Shown here piece by piece: positions 23,870-36,130 of a stretch of 64,000 nucleotides of DNA (within the stretch, counting starts at the first letter, position 1; each line of letters opens with the position of its first letter). This DNA is from Hymenopus coronatus. Its lineage: Eukaryota; Arthropoda; Insecta; Mantodea; Hymenopodidae. A model generated the notes under the pieces. The model had not been told where the DNA came from, made no database searches, and saw nothing but the letters and a program-made list of their open reading frames with translations. Position numbers and translations under genes: made by a program. The DNA lies in contig CM060900.1 of NCBI GenBank assembly GCA_030762935.1, positions 284,538,284 through 284,602,283 on the forward strand. The letters run 5' to 3'.

Positions 23870-24460
23870 GTGTTGATGCAACAATGTCAAAATTAGAATG
23901 CTTGAGATATGTATAGAAGAGGATGGGCACCAGATTAAAAAGTATAAAAATAAAATTTCAAGGCAAAGCATACAAAGATGAAAAACCTTTTGAAGGCCGA
24001 GGATAAGTGACTGATTCAGTTATTACTGACATCAAAAATTTATGATTTGGCCATAAGGAGAAATTCAAATAGCCTTCAAGAAATGAAAGCGGGTATAAGA
24101 GCAGAGTATTTCCATTTGCTATCAAGTGATGAAGTCACACAACATGGACTCTGTCCTAAGGGTGCAGAAGTTGGTGCAAGTATCAGCAAACCTAGACTGA
24201 AAATGAATCTTATAAACATGCAATATTCTTCGTCCCTGTGTTGCGGTTATAGAAATAAAGCCAATTTTTAGATACCTAAATGATCCTGAGTTGTTAAAGA
24301 AATATGTGCATGCCAGAACTCAAGTCTAAATGAAAGTGCAAACATCATCATTTGGAACAGGCTTCTTAAAACCATATTTATTGGTGCTTGTACCTTGCAT
24401 TATGGAGTGTGGGATGCTGTTGCCTCATTCATTCAGTGAAGGTAATTTGGTAGTGTGTCA
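23870..24460 (+). pseudogene. Kolobok-type transposase fragment, plus strand
   Basis: 24035-24170 reads IYDLAIRRNSNSLQEMKAGI, RAEYFHLLSSDEVTQHGLCP, KG, the region just before the zinc-ligand-like block of Kolobok/Mutator-like transposases. 24315-24440 reads NESANIIIWNRLLKTIFIGA then CTLHYGVWDAVASF, matching the 15.7-kb copy (NESFTSIVWN, VFVGQNTLEFGSYDAVLIF). A deletion removes the intervening KCLHG region, and the frame shifts. No TIRs were found. Confidence 0.65.
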
Positions 24461-25384
24461 TGTTTATGTAAGACTGAGTTTTCCTCCTGATAAAAATTGT
24501 ATACAAGCAATGAAGAGTCTGGACAGCTACCAAATAGAAGAAGTGACTGGTCAGAAGTATTGAACTTAAAGCCAGACAGTAGAGGAATACTGCTAAAATA
24601 ATGTTGGAGGCTGGATCTTTATTAGCAGCAAGAAGACACATCATATGTAGCTGGAATCCATTAGAAGTTTTGTGGTTTATACTTTACGTACTGTTTATTT
24701 TAAATGTATTTTTCTCAAAATGAAGGTTTTTATTATAGTAAACCTAATTAACAATAGCAAATTGTCTGTTGATTTAAACACACAAGTGTCTCTCTCTGTC
24801 AACTAGAGAAGACATAATTGAAAAAATTTACCTGTATTTTAACAGAATATGGCTGCTGATTGACACTAGTTTCCGGTAAACACTTTCAAGATAGTTCTCC
24901 TAATCTTTCTTTCACATCAAATACATATTAGCTGATTTGAAGGATTATTTTTTTTCCTAAGGTGGAAGGTCTGAAATGTGACGAGTCCCATTTTATTTTC
25001 TGAAATCCAATGCATACTACACTCAATTGCAAATTAGTTTCAGTAAGCATATTTCAAATTCTCTACGACTACTTAGATCGCTTGAAAGCTATTGTGTACA
25101 GCAATTATAAGTCCCTCCCAGCAAAACTTTACCACCCTTGCCGCTAGGGGTGCTTGTTGTCAAAGTACCAGCACTGCCTTCATTCATTCATTTATTATCT
25201 GCTTAAAAGAATACAAACATATTCAGAGCATCGTCAGGTATAATATGTACAATAACATATACGATATAATATATACAAAAACAGCTTTTAAAGTAACATT
25301 TTACAATTCATAATTACTTACTGTATTATATAAACACTATTTATTTTGTCAGTATTAGTTAAGATATTCGTGAATTGAATAATA
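24461..25384. other. Kolobok/LINE flanking sequence, nothing else recognised
   Basis: May include further decayed Kolobok 3' sequence and the LINE 3' untranslated region (minus strand). No gene or RNA seen. Confidence 0.4.
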
Positions 25385-26150
25385 TCATCCTTCAATACAA
25401 AATTTCTTTAAATCTTTCTTGAATATCTTAAAGTCATTAACATTTTTCAGATAAGCAGGGAGTTTATTATACAGTTCATGAGCTGCTGCATTAGGTTTGG
25501 TTTTATACTTTTCTAATCTATGTGATTGCATATGAAAATTTGTATTTCCTCTAGTGTAATGTTCATTCATTTGTTTGTTTGTTTTACCTATATCTTGTCT
25601 ATTGAACAATTGTACTATTACTTCATAAATGTATAGTGAATACACTGTTAAAATGTTTCGGTCTCTGAAGGTTTGCCTACATGAGTCTGTTTGTTTCATC
25701 CTCGAAATTAGTCTTATTGCTCTTTTCTGGAGAAGGAATACTCTGAGAGAGTATTTTTCTTCAAACAGTCGGGGAATATACCAGACCTAATAATAGAATT
25801 GACCAGATTTAATAAAGGCTCTATCATGTACGGGCTGCACTGCTTCAATATAGTATTAGAGATACCATCTAACCCAGAAGAATTTTTATTCTTCAGTTTT
25901 TTAATGGATTTAAGTAATTCTTCTTCTGTTATTTCCCTAAGGTGCATAGAATTGTTAAGTAGCTTTGCTTTGCATTGATATGTTTTATTCCTACCTTTAT
26001 TTAATATTAACTGGTTAACACTTTCTGAAAAATAGTGATTAAATGCATCGCTTATTTCCATTGGATCCTCAATTTTTAGCAGGCACTAATCTTCTAATTT
26101 TAACATTTGTAAGATAGGGCATTCCCAGTCCCTTTAAGAATTGTGAATTT
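25385..26150 (-). pseudogene. CR1/Jockey-type LINE ORF2 with internal deletion of the RT core
   Basis: Minus strand. 26061-25780 encodes the start of the RT (FNHYFSESVNQL, LKSIKKLKNKNSSGLDGISN, SIIRSGIFPDCLKK). The frame then passes within about 30 bases to the C-terminal domain (VFLLQKRAIRLISRMKQTDS, CRQTFRDRNIL, HELYNKLPAYLKNVNDFKIF), ending with FKKDLKKFCIEG and a stop at 25387-25385. In the family about 300 codons, including the FADD catalytic box, lie between these blocks. The copy therefore cannot encode an active enzyme. Confidence 0.8.
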
Positions 26151-26167
26151 TTGATAAATTTGTTTTA

Positions 26168-27041
26168 CAATAATAATAATAATTATAATTATCATAATTA
26201 TAATGATCATAATTATAATAATCATAATTATAATAATAATCATAATTATAATAACAATAATAATAATCATCATAACAATAATCATCATCATAATAATAAT
26301 GATAATAATGATCATAATAACAACAACAATAATAATAATAATAATAATAATAATTATCATTATTATAATGATGATAATGATAATGGTAATTATAATAATG
26401 ATAATGATGATAATGATAATAATGATAATGGTAATTATAATAATGATAATGATGATAATTATAATGATGATAATTATAATTATAATTATAATGATGATAA
26501 TAATTATGATGATGATCATAATTATAATGATGATAATAATTATAATGATGATAATGATAATCATAATGATGATAATAATAATTATAATAATGATAATAAT
26601 AATAATAATAATAATTATAATAATAATAATTATAATAATGCTTATAATAATACTTATAATAGTAATAAATAATAATAACGATAATAATAATAATAACGAT
26701 AATAATAATAACGATAATAATAACGATAATAATAATAACGATAATAATAATAATGATTATAATGATTATAATTATCATGATTATAATGATAATTATGATT
26801 ATGATTATAATGACAATAATGATGATAATGGTAATTATGATAATGATAACAATAATAATGATAATGATAATTATAATGATAATAATGGTAATTATAATCA
26901 TGATAATTATAATTATCATGATGATAATTATAATGATGATAATAATAATTGTAATGATGATTATAATAATTATAATGATGATAATAGTTATAATAATGAT
27001 AATAATAATAATTATAATAATCATAATCATAATATATATGC

Positions 27042-27101
<60 letters not shown>

Positions 27102-27112
27102 TCTTATTATGC

Positions 27113-27150
<38 letters not shown>

Positions 27151-27160
27151 ACTTGTTATG
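26168..27160. repeat. 1-kb trinucleotide mosaic microsatellite
   Basis: Interrupted AAT, ATG/GAT, ACA and ATA units over 26168-27040, then (AT)n at 27044-27098, then (ATT)n at 27106-27152. AAT on the left and ATT on the right can pair. Long poly-Ile, poly-Asn and poly-Tyr frames here are products of the repeat. It abuts the 5' side of the minus-strand LINE remnant. Confidence 0.95.
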
Positions 27161-28439
27161 AATATTGTAATTTCAATCATAGAATAATTGAATATAAACA
27201 TGAAACATCATGTGTTGTATCTCTGAAATCACAGGCTTGAGGGATTTCGTTATTCATTTTATGGAACTTGCCAAGGTGGAAAGTAACAAGTGGCTGATGG
27301 TTAGGTTTCTGGACTATTAAGAATTGTTAGTAGAACAAATTATTATCACAGCATTGAAGTAAATAATATAGTTTGCACAGATTGGCATTGGGTGCCAAAA
27401 CCAACACCCCTAATTGTGTCACTGTTTTACAGTGACCAGTACATTAAGCACCATAAGTCATATCTAAAAATGTGCAGTGTAATGCATCACATTTAAAAAT
27501 TTAACTTCTTATACAACCTTCTCCTCAGGGTCTTCTATTAATTTGCAATATGTTGACTCCCTCCTGCTACAAACAGTAGCTGGTCTGGTCTTTTTTGTGG
27601 TAGTGGAAAATGACACATTCTAATGATTCATCTAAGCCTCTGAAGGTACAGTAAACACCTGGCAATCTATATGTAATACAAGCTGTACCCCAAGAGGGTA
27701 AAGAAAAGTAAAGGTGTAAAATTGAATAGTGCCTGTCACTAGTATTAACTGAAGTCTCAGGTTTGATTTCGTAGGGGGTGTGGAGAATTATAATATAAAG
27801 TTAAAAGGAGTGCTAAGACAATAAGGAATACTGTCCTCCAACTTTCCATGCACTTTCCAGATCTGTGTTGTGTCTGCTGTAAAGGAAATCCAAATATCCT
27901 GTTTTAAAATACATATATCCATAGATAACTTGAAAATACTGTAGATCTAAGGTTAAATCCAGGAATTGGAAAGCAGTGAATGAACAACATATAGCTACTA
28001 ATCAAAACCTTGCTTTCAACATTAAATATTGTTATACCATTGCTTTTAACATATTTAGGAGGCAAATAATGTATTGAGATGAATCAAGAAATAAACCCAA
28101 AATCAACAAATAACATTTTCACAAAGAATCAATTTTCCCTTTTGTTTTGTAATTCAAATGGTTAAAGCTATGAAAAAAACTTGTGCATAATATATGTAAT
28201 TTACAGAGCTATAAATTTTTCCTTCAATAGGATATCCCCTATCATGTAGCTTTCTATATTATACAGAAGCATTGCACGTGAAGAAAGTTTGCTTTACCAG
28301 AAATCTTAGGATATACATTTTGTTTGTGGTCTTAACACTTGTAATATATCATCATTTAATATAAATCGTGCGTGATGTTTTCTAAAAGTAAAGTTTTTTT
28401 CTTTTATATGCAAAGGGAGTTTTACTTGGTGGCCGGAAA
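27161..28439. other. No recognisable feature
   Basis: AT-rich intronic sequence. It contains one arm (28081-28113) of a 33-bp exact direct repeat. Confidence 0.4.
28081..28113 (+). repeat. 33-bp direct repeat, left arm
   Basis: Identical to 28967-28999 (starts GAATCAAGAAATAAACCCAA). The sequence on either side differs. Confidence 0.85.
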
Positions 28440-28693
28440 GGGGGGTGGGGTGGGAGGAACTTGAAAATGTTCACCTTGTACCTAAGTATGAGATTTGGTA
28501 TTCTTGTGGCTTTCAAAAATGTTTCTCTGTAAAGGATAGTTTTGGTTGGTAGGATTTATCTGGATATCTTCCACTACATCCTTATAGGATCCTAACTTAA
28601 GTTTGAGTTTGGCATTTCTGCAACTCTTAGTTTTTCAATTATGCTGTTAACATACAGGTGGACACACACATCAGCCTTTTTTCCAAAATAAAA

Positions 28694-28783
<90 letters not shown>

Positions 28784-28830
28784 CATTTAGGGGGCCCCAA
28801 AATGCATACATCCACTAAAATTTTGACATT
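28440..28830 (-). repeat. R1 repeat, partial reverse copy G, with expanded AT tract
   Basis: The reverse complement carries TTTTGGGGCCCCCT, TTGGAAAAAAGGCTGATGTG, CAGCATAATTGAAAAACT and TGCCAAACTCAAACTTAAG, in the R1 5'-to-middle order. A (TA)37 tract at 28696-28769 followed by T17 sits within the A-rich part. Confidence 0.55.
28696..28786. repeat. (AT)37 plus T17 microsatellite
   Basis: About 74 bp of uninterrupted AT followed by 17 T. Confidence 0.95.
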
Positions 28831-28966
28831 GAATTTTTGTATGAATGTGATATTTCCTCTGCCTATGGTCCATTTGTACTAGAGCAGAGAAAATAAAATA
28901 GAAGTTGTTGAAACATTGACTACCAATATTCTAGTTTTAATCAAAAGTAACCTTCCTAACAATTTT

Positions 28967-28999
28967 GAATCAAGAAATAAACCCAAAATCAACAAATAA
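28967..28999 (+). repeat. 33-bp direct repeat, right arm
   Basis: Identical to 28081-28113. The R1 fragment and AT tract lie between the two arms. Confidence 0.85.
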
Positions 29000-29147
29000 A
29001 ATTCATTATTCTTTAGTTTTGGAGATATTTAACTTTGAATTTATGTTAAGAATAAGACTTAAGTTTATTGACTGTTAAGTTGTTCTACAACATTGCAATT
29101 AGTCTCGTCAAGTATATAATTCATCATATGGTTCCTCTTGGTCCTAC

Positions 29148-29167
29148 TTTGATGATGATGATGATCT

Positions 29168-29199
<32 letters not shown>
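29148..29199. repeat. GAT/ATC hairpin microsatellite
   Basis: (GAT)5 followed by CTAT and (CAT)11. The two halves are complementary. Confidence 0.85.
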
Positions 29200-29573
29200 C
29201 ATAATACCTACTTACTGAACTTGCATCACAAAATTAGCTTTATGCACAAATAGAGCAAAACTGTAGAAACATTTTCATGAACGTAAACCATTACTGCTTT
29301 CAGTGTTGGAACTTCCTTCCAAAGGAGTTAGACAGACTGTTGAAACATTGATGCTACTATACTCAAGAATCGCACGCCTCCATTGTGGCTGTTAATTGCT
29401 AATTTATAAATTAGAAAGTAGTAGCACGGAAAATTGTATAGCTAGGTATATGAAGCGCATACAAACTCCGTATATTCTGTCCATTTATATTTCTGTGGAC
29501 AAATGTCTAATTTAAATAGATACACATTATTAGCTAACAGTCTCGCTAATATGTTGGTACAAATGGCTAGTTT

Positions 29574-29646
29574 GACAAGCAGTGGCAAGGTATATCACAA
29601 AGAGAGTTAGCCACATCCTCCCACTCTCCTTTCCCCACTGCTTGTC
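29574..29646. repeat. 12-bp perfect inverted repeat
   Basis: GACAAGCAGTGG at 29574-29585 is complementary to 29635-29646, with a 49-base loop. Role unknown. Confidence 0.7.
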
Positions 29647-29907
29647 CTTAATATGCCTGTTGCAGACCACAATGGTCTGTCTTCAAAGTGATATCATGGA
29701 TGTAAACTGATACCTCTAGTCATTCAAAACTGTCACCTACAGATAATCAGGAAATAAAATTGTTATATAATGTTTAAAATACAACTGGATGTTCGAGAAA
29801 ATTGCTGGGGATGTATAAACCTGCAACCCTCTTGAGGAACTGCCCCTGGCTGCACATCAAATAATGTTAGTTTAAATCCCAGTCAGCAATTTAACTCTGC
29901 ATGGTTT

Positions 29908-30158
29908 CACTTATAGAAAACAAAACCGGGCTTGTAGGCCGTGGTCCACTGGGCTTCTCCCTTCGTTCCCCAGACGTTTCGCCTGTGTCTGCGGCAGGCA
30001 TCATCAGTGGCGTGTACATCTCACGCCACTGATGATGCCTGCCGCAGACGCAGGCGAAACGTCTGGGGAACGAAGGGAGAAGCCCAGTGGACCACGGCCT
30101 ACAAGCCCGGTTTTGTTTTCTATAAGTGATTCTAACACCGGCCGTGAAAGCCTTCGAA
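29908..30158 (+). mobile_element. Palindromic element with hammerhead-like cores
   Basis: Two 107-bp arms (29908-30014 and 30022-30128) are almost perfectly complementary around a 7-base loop (one mismatch seen at GTGTC/GACGC). A 30-bp tail follows, ending ACACCGGCCGTGAAAGCCTT. A 12-bp direct repeat TCTGCATGGTTT flanks the unit (29896-29907 and 30159-30170), as a target duplication would. Each arm contains CTGATGA, a 6-bp stem (GCCTGC with GCAGGC) and GAAAC: plus strand 30029-30060 and minus strand 30007-29976. These are the core strings of hammerhead ribozymes, known in Penelope-like retroelements; one extra U follows CTGATGA, and stem III with a U-H cleavage site was not found. Confidence 0.7.
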
Positions 30159-30170
30159 TCTGCATGGTTT

Positions 30171-31985
30171 GCTTAAAATGCAAATTATTCCATTATTTTT
30201 AAGATGATGAGGGTGAGCAATTCAAAGATTGGTTGGAACTTGATGGAATCATGGGAGAGACCTTAGCCCGGCCATAGCAACTAGGTAGAATGATACTGAA
30301 ATGGTTTGCCAGTGCCTTTTGCAGGATGAGGGTGTAGGGTCACAACACTCAGACCTGGGAAACAATTGAAGTTGTGCATGGACACTTACGGAAGTGTTGA
30401 ACTGATGAACTGGATGCATTTTTAGTGCAAGACAATGATAATAAGCAAAACATTTTATGTGTGGAAATTGGTTGTTTTGTTGAAAATTAGTCGGCAAAAA
30501 AGTAAAGCTAGGTTTGCACCTTTGTTATTTTTAATTCCTGGAAGGGAGCCGTTTGAAGTTATTTATTTTTTTGTTTTTCCAGTTGTAAGGAATCTTTTAA
30601 CAATTCAGCATCCATAGTTTTATTTTCTTCTTCAGTCTGTTTTGCTCAAAATATTTTCTTAATTATGAAGCAGTTGCTCTTTAAACCTTCACTTAAAGCT
30701 TTTCAGAACCAAACTGTTCTATTTTAGCAGATTTTTGATTCATTTCATTTAATTTGAATAGCTGTCAGTTAATTACTGCAAAAATTAATTATTTTTCACA
30801 TTTTCCTGCCTCTAAAATATTTGCATTTTCTTAAATATGAACAAGGCACAGAAATATTCCTCAGAAATGATATAGTTTTAATGAATAATTGGAATCTTAC
30901 ACACGTGATTAAAAACATCATAGAGTTTACAAAGTATAAAGGTTATTATGCCCCATTGATCACTGCTGTAATGGTAAGGAACACCCAGTGGTTTTGCATT
31001 ATACTGGAATACAGTATATCTTATAACAAAGTGGAATAGAGTTGGAATAATTAGAATATACATTGCAGTGCTATAAATAATGCTTACAAAAGGTTTACTA
31101 TATGAAGAATATCATTGTTAGTCCAAGGTTCTAAATAATGTTGTAAATATAATTAATTGATATTTAGGGGATTTATGGTTTGCTAAGCGTAATATATTTG
31201 TTATGCCAAAACACCATTCCTTAATACTATTCTTATTTTGAGTATACTGTAATGAGAAGATTGAGTTTCAAAATTTCCTGAAATTTATTTATTTGCAGCT
31301 GCATTACTATTGAACTTAACAATTTGTATGCTTTGGAACTATCTGGTTGAGGCCAAATGGATGCAGCCCTAATGTTAACATTAATTATACATTATTTCCA
31401 TAGAATTGAAGTTGTTGTATAATGTAGTTGTGTAATCTATGATTTACTCACATTAATTTTTCAAATGTGTTTTTTTTTTAAACATGCTTGTTCTAAAATT
31501 AATGAACTAAGATTCAACTATTCTTAAAAAAAAAAAACAGTACAGCAAAAAAACAAAATCAAAATGGTTCATTTGGGCAAAATGGTAAAGAAAGATATCT
31601 TGCCTTTGTTTTATGCCCAGGCCACAACTGTCTTAATATGTGTATCGGCAGAGACACTCGGCAGTGGTGCAGGATTGGCAAGTGTATGTTTATCAGCTGT
31701 TTCAGTCACTACTTTATCTTTGTGTTATGAAATGTTTGGACAATACTGCTGTGTGTGATTTTCTTAGGTATGTTATTCTCTTATTAGTCCATGGGAATGG
31801 CTGCCAACAAATTAACGCTTGAACAGCATATTTTTAGGTACAATATGTACATGGAAAACTTAAATTTTGTAGGCAGTTGTATAGACAATGTCAGCAGCAA
31901 TTTCCTGGTTATCCAGTATCAGGTAGACACTCTAAGTTGTGTGGGCAATACATTTGGAACAATGGTATCACTGAATGCTAAACCA
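30171..31985. other. No recognisable gene
   Basis: AT-rich. A segment at 30245-30365 (CCGGCCATAGCAACTAGG to CACAACACTCAGACCTGG) is richer in G+C than its surroundings and may be a SINE-like repeat, but no second copy is in the window. The 31564-31758 frame (64 codons) has no known motif. Confidence 0.4.
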
Positions 31986-31989
31986 AAGT

Positions 31990-32180
31990 AGTGAAGACAT
32001 CTTGTTCTAATGGAAGAAAAGCTAAACGAAATTGGTCTGCATTTGAATGCTCACCTAAGAAGCCTCTCAGCCATGTTGCACAGCAACTGGGTTTTTCACA
32101 AACCTCTTTTCACGCAGCTGCTAAACTTTTAAAACTGAAACCCTACTGTGCAATTAAAGTACAGAAACTATGAACATCAC
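31990..32180 (+). pseudogene. mariner transposase HTH fragment
   Basis: Translation gives FECSPKKPLSHVAQQLGFSQ then TSFHAAAKLLKLKPYCAIKV, QKL. This resembles the second helix-turn-helix of the DUF4817-type mariner transposases, where SPKKS.R..A.QLG.S...V..IL...L..KPY is usual. Only about 45 codons, no catalytic domain. Confidence 0.55.
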
Positions 32181-33530
32181 ACAAGAAGAACTCTTACGTA
32201 AGAATGTAACTTCATCTAAAGAATATCTTCATGCAGATGGACACCACTTTCAGCATCACTTATAACAAGGTTAATACTCATTACATATATGTTCTAACAC
32301 TTGTGTAAGTAATGCAGAAATTAACAGAACAGAAAACCCACAGTGTAGTTAATTGTTTGCAGAGGGTGCATTGGTAGCAAAAGGAGTTAAGGGACTAAAG
32401 GACATACAGATTTTTCAAGTATTTGGGGAAATAAATATCTTCCATTATATACTTCATTGTGAAAAAAGAAGAACATAAAGGATTTAAGGAAATACAATAA
32501 CATTCAGAGGGAATGAACAAAAACATAATTATAATGTTACTGCACTGTTAGCTGTAGCTTTTGTGTATGATATTGCCTTTAATATTGCAAGGTGCAAACA
32601 GAATGTGGTCACCCTTCAGTTGAATGAGTCTAATTTATGTTCCATTGGAACTAAAAATCAATAAATAAAATAATATATTCTGTGGGGGGATCAATTCTGA
32701 TATATGTTATAAAGAAAGAAGTTTGCATTAAACACTGAGATATTTACTTTAGTGTTGAAATCATAGTGAGATGTCATTTCAGTTTTGTACATAAACATCA
32801 CCAATCATACATTTTTTATGCCTGTTTAAGCTTAGTCAAAAGATAAATTAATAAATAGATTTATAAATGCTTTACAGTGTGCATGCTACAGAAAATTTGA
32901 TTGATCTGTAGCAGGATTTAGACAAAATAATTAAAGGTGCACTCAAAGAAATCATTGGTTTGTATCTTGACTTTCCTGATGGTATTATCTGGACTCCCAA
33001 GGAATTGTGTGACTTGGTTGTGATTAGGGGCACTTGGGTAGTTTATACTCAGCATATAATACCTTGTTCAAAACCTTATTTCCATTGCTGAGTCATGCAT
33101 GGATTTGATGTGAAATTCTGAGGATGAAAATTATTCTCCTGTATTGCTATCCATAAATCAAAGCAAATAATTTGAACAGGTGGACACTTGGGAACAAAAT
33201 TAAGAACTAAGGCCTCCAAACTTTGACAACACAGGCTTCAAGACTAAGGATGATGTTCTTTATTCTGAGATGTCCAAATTAATGCTCCTGGGCCAGCCAT
33301 AAAAGAGAACTTTTGTCTGAATTGACCAATAGAAATCAAGCAGTATTTCTGCAGGTAGCAATCAGGTCTAGTTTCAGCATCGCTACTATAATTTTTTGAA
33401 ATGCAGGAAAAATAAAATCCACAGACAATTGGAAATTGCTGATTAGCATCAGACATCAAAGTTTGGAGGTTGTAGCAGTCTTCATGGAGCTCCACAAGGC
33501 AGAAAGTGTATGAGCAGGAGCATTATGTAT
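32181..33530. other. No recognisable feature
   Basis: AT-rich. The 33495-33244 minus frame has no motif I recognise. Confidence 0.4.
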
Positions 33531-33999
33531 CTAGAACGGGCAGGGCCATATTTTGGGTGTCTGATGCCCCTGTCCAGTCATTTATTATACACCTCCATTC
33601 CTAAACTTCAGGATTGTTATTCATTTATGGATTAACAATAAAACTCTTGAACCATCAACTTAAATTTTAAACTTCAATGTGTGTGAATTTTCTTTGTTCT
33701 AATTTAAATTAATTTACATATTTATACATTTAAAGTTTATTTTTATTGCAATTTTGTATACTTGCTGACTTTTATATTTCTGTATATAAATATTAAAAAC
33801 ATATAAAGTGACTACTGCAGTTCAATAGTCCTTTTTGCTGACAAATTTCCACAAAAATATCAAACTTGGGCACAGTATACGCTAAAATACAAAAGTAATT
33901 ACCACAGTTTAATAACCTGCACAAAAATTACTTCATTTAAATGTGAAATTTAGTCAGTCCAAACTACTTTTACAAAACCATTTAATTTACTTTTTCCAA

Positions 34000-36130
34000 A
34001 ATTTAGTAAACTTGAAGAATTAACTTCCCTGTTTGTATGGGAATTCATTTATCACTTCCTCAAAATCTAGACCTACTGTCATATTTAATTCTATGGCTAG
34101 TGCTTCAAGTTTATCCAATCATCCATAGTTCTGTGCTGTCTGTAGGTAGTTCTTAATCTTTTTAAACTGAAAAGTCAGCAAGGCAGTTTTTTGTTAGAGT
34201 AAAATTGTAAATTTTGAGTGCTGTATACATTTGGATAGACATCAGCCATTTTTTTTAAACCAACCATTCTTCTACAGAGAAACGGCAGAGAGGACAACTT
34301 GTCATAATCTTCTTTTTTCATCGACAACAGCGTTTGACTTATAAATTCTTCACCAAAATTATTCAGTATATCAGAATTATAAATGGCACTAAGTTTCTCT
34401 ACAGAATCGTAAATTTGAACAGCTTCTAATTTGGTGATACTTGAGAAAAATGAAAATGTTAAGCTGTACTCTTTGTAGATATTAGTGCTCTTCTGTAAGT
34501 CATCGTGAAGAGTTTCTGTAATCTTAGAATACACCAATTTCATCCTTCTCCATATCTTAATGCAATCTGATCCTGTTTCTCCTTCAAGGAATTTAGGTTC
34601 TTCTTCTGAGTTGGATGATTAATCAAAACATCTCTTGCATTTAATTTGATGCTTCTTTTTTGAATCTCAGCAGCTTTAGTAGGTGGAACTGATTAGGAAT
34701 TACTAATATCCATAAGTTTTTTCCAGCTAAATCCTTGTGAATTGATAAGGATTTCTGACACTCAGTTAAAAACATTGCAAGGGAGTTGCATTTCAACAAA
34801 AGTAGAAATGACTATGTCCTCAGCTTGCAGTTTTTTTCATTGCTTTGTCAAAATATAATCCCCATACTGAAATGAAAACTATCTCAATGCTACTTAATTT
34901 ACTAAGAAGACCTCCAGCTTCACATCTAACTACCACTCATTTTCTGAAATTCTTTTTAGTGCAGAAAATGCTGCTTTCTAATCTGCACTCAAACTCTTAC
35001 AATCATCCTCTTAGGCACATCATCAAGTTTTTGATAGTGACATCAGTGTCACACTTGCAGAATCAAAAAATGTTTCCAAGATGTTCCAGCTACCTGTAGA
35101 ATCTGTAGAGGAGCTGTATAAACCTTGAATTAACTCTAAAAACTATTACAGCTGAACAGCTTATGAAGGATTTAAGTTTCATGGAATGAAGAAAATTAGA
35201 GAGTTAAGCCTGAATATAAATCAGACATGCTAAATGTGTTATCACATGCCTGATCTCTACAGTTACCAAGTTTTAGTCCATGTAGTTCTAAAGGATTCAA
35301 AACTGCTTCAGAAAGATTCTCTCTAGTGTGTTCTGCAGGCTTATAAAACAAAAAAAAATTGCTTCAACTGAGAGCCCATCTTGAGTTACATACTTAATTA
35401 CTTCACTGGTCATTATGGGATATATCTGGTATAAAATCTAATCTGAAAAATGTTTGGAAGAAATAACTCTATTACCTATTTTTTGGTCACTGACCTTGCC
35501 ATAAGGCATATTATTACCTTTCTAAGTTGCTGATGATAATAATGAAGTAAATTTTTTGGGGTTACCTAACCTTGCTGTATGGTCAGCCAAAGAGAGTCAT
35601 TCTGTTCATTTATTCCAGTCACATCATGAAATCTCCATTTTTCACAGAGCCATGTACCTCTTTTGTCTTCGCAATATGCTAGATCTCCCAGAAGACTACA
35701 TTTTTAGCACATTTCTTCAATACATAAATACATATTCATGTTGGGCAAGCAATCCTTTGTCTCTTCTGTTCACCCCATTTACTCTGGTTTGTTTAAAAGT
35801 AGTTTCTGTGTGAGGTAGAATCTTCATGTTCAGTTATTCTTATTCCAGCATGGTTCAAATCATTGAAACCAGATGTTGCAAATTGAGAAGTACCATTGAT
35901 GCATCTGTTTACCATTTAGAACTCCTGCACTTTCAGTGCTACACTATTCATTGTTATTGCTTTCAACTGCAACTTCAGCTAAATATTTAGAGCTACCCAG
36001 TTTACTTTTAGTTTTATGACTAAAATACCAGTCCAGTTGAGTCATTTTCTGTAAAGGTTTACCATCTCGCTGTCTTTGTTCTTCAGCTTTCTTTTGATAT
36101 GCAGCACTCTTATCCTATATCATCTACACT
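34000..36130 (-). pseudogene. Decayed hAT transposase (ZMYM1-like) on the minus strand
   Basis: Near 36095-36010 the minus strand reads SAAYQKKAEEQRQRDGKPLQ, the basic N-terminal start of these proteins. At 34543-34175 it has a readable C-terminal part: MKLVYSKITETLHDDLQKST, NIYKEYSLTFSFFSSITKLE and YNSDILNNFGEEFISQTLLS. That is followed by an LKRLRTTYRQHRTMDDWINL segment, the usual dimerisation block, to about 34085. The 1.5 kb between is full of stops. A hAT-like end, CAGGGCCATATTTTGGGTG, is at 33541-33559; no partner end was found. Confidence 0.68.

Noticed and set aside
26100..27201. Long ORFs encoding poly-Ile, poly-Asn or poly-Tyr
   Set aside because: They are translations of a trinucleotide microsatellite in all frames, not genes.
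29908..30128. A functional hammerhead ribozyme call
   Set aside because: An extra base follows CTGATGA and no stem III with a U-H cleavage site could be drawn, so only 'hammerhead-like' is claimed.
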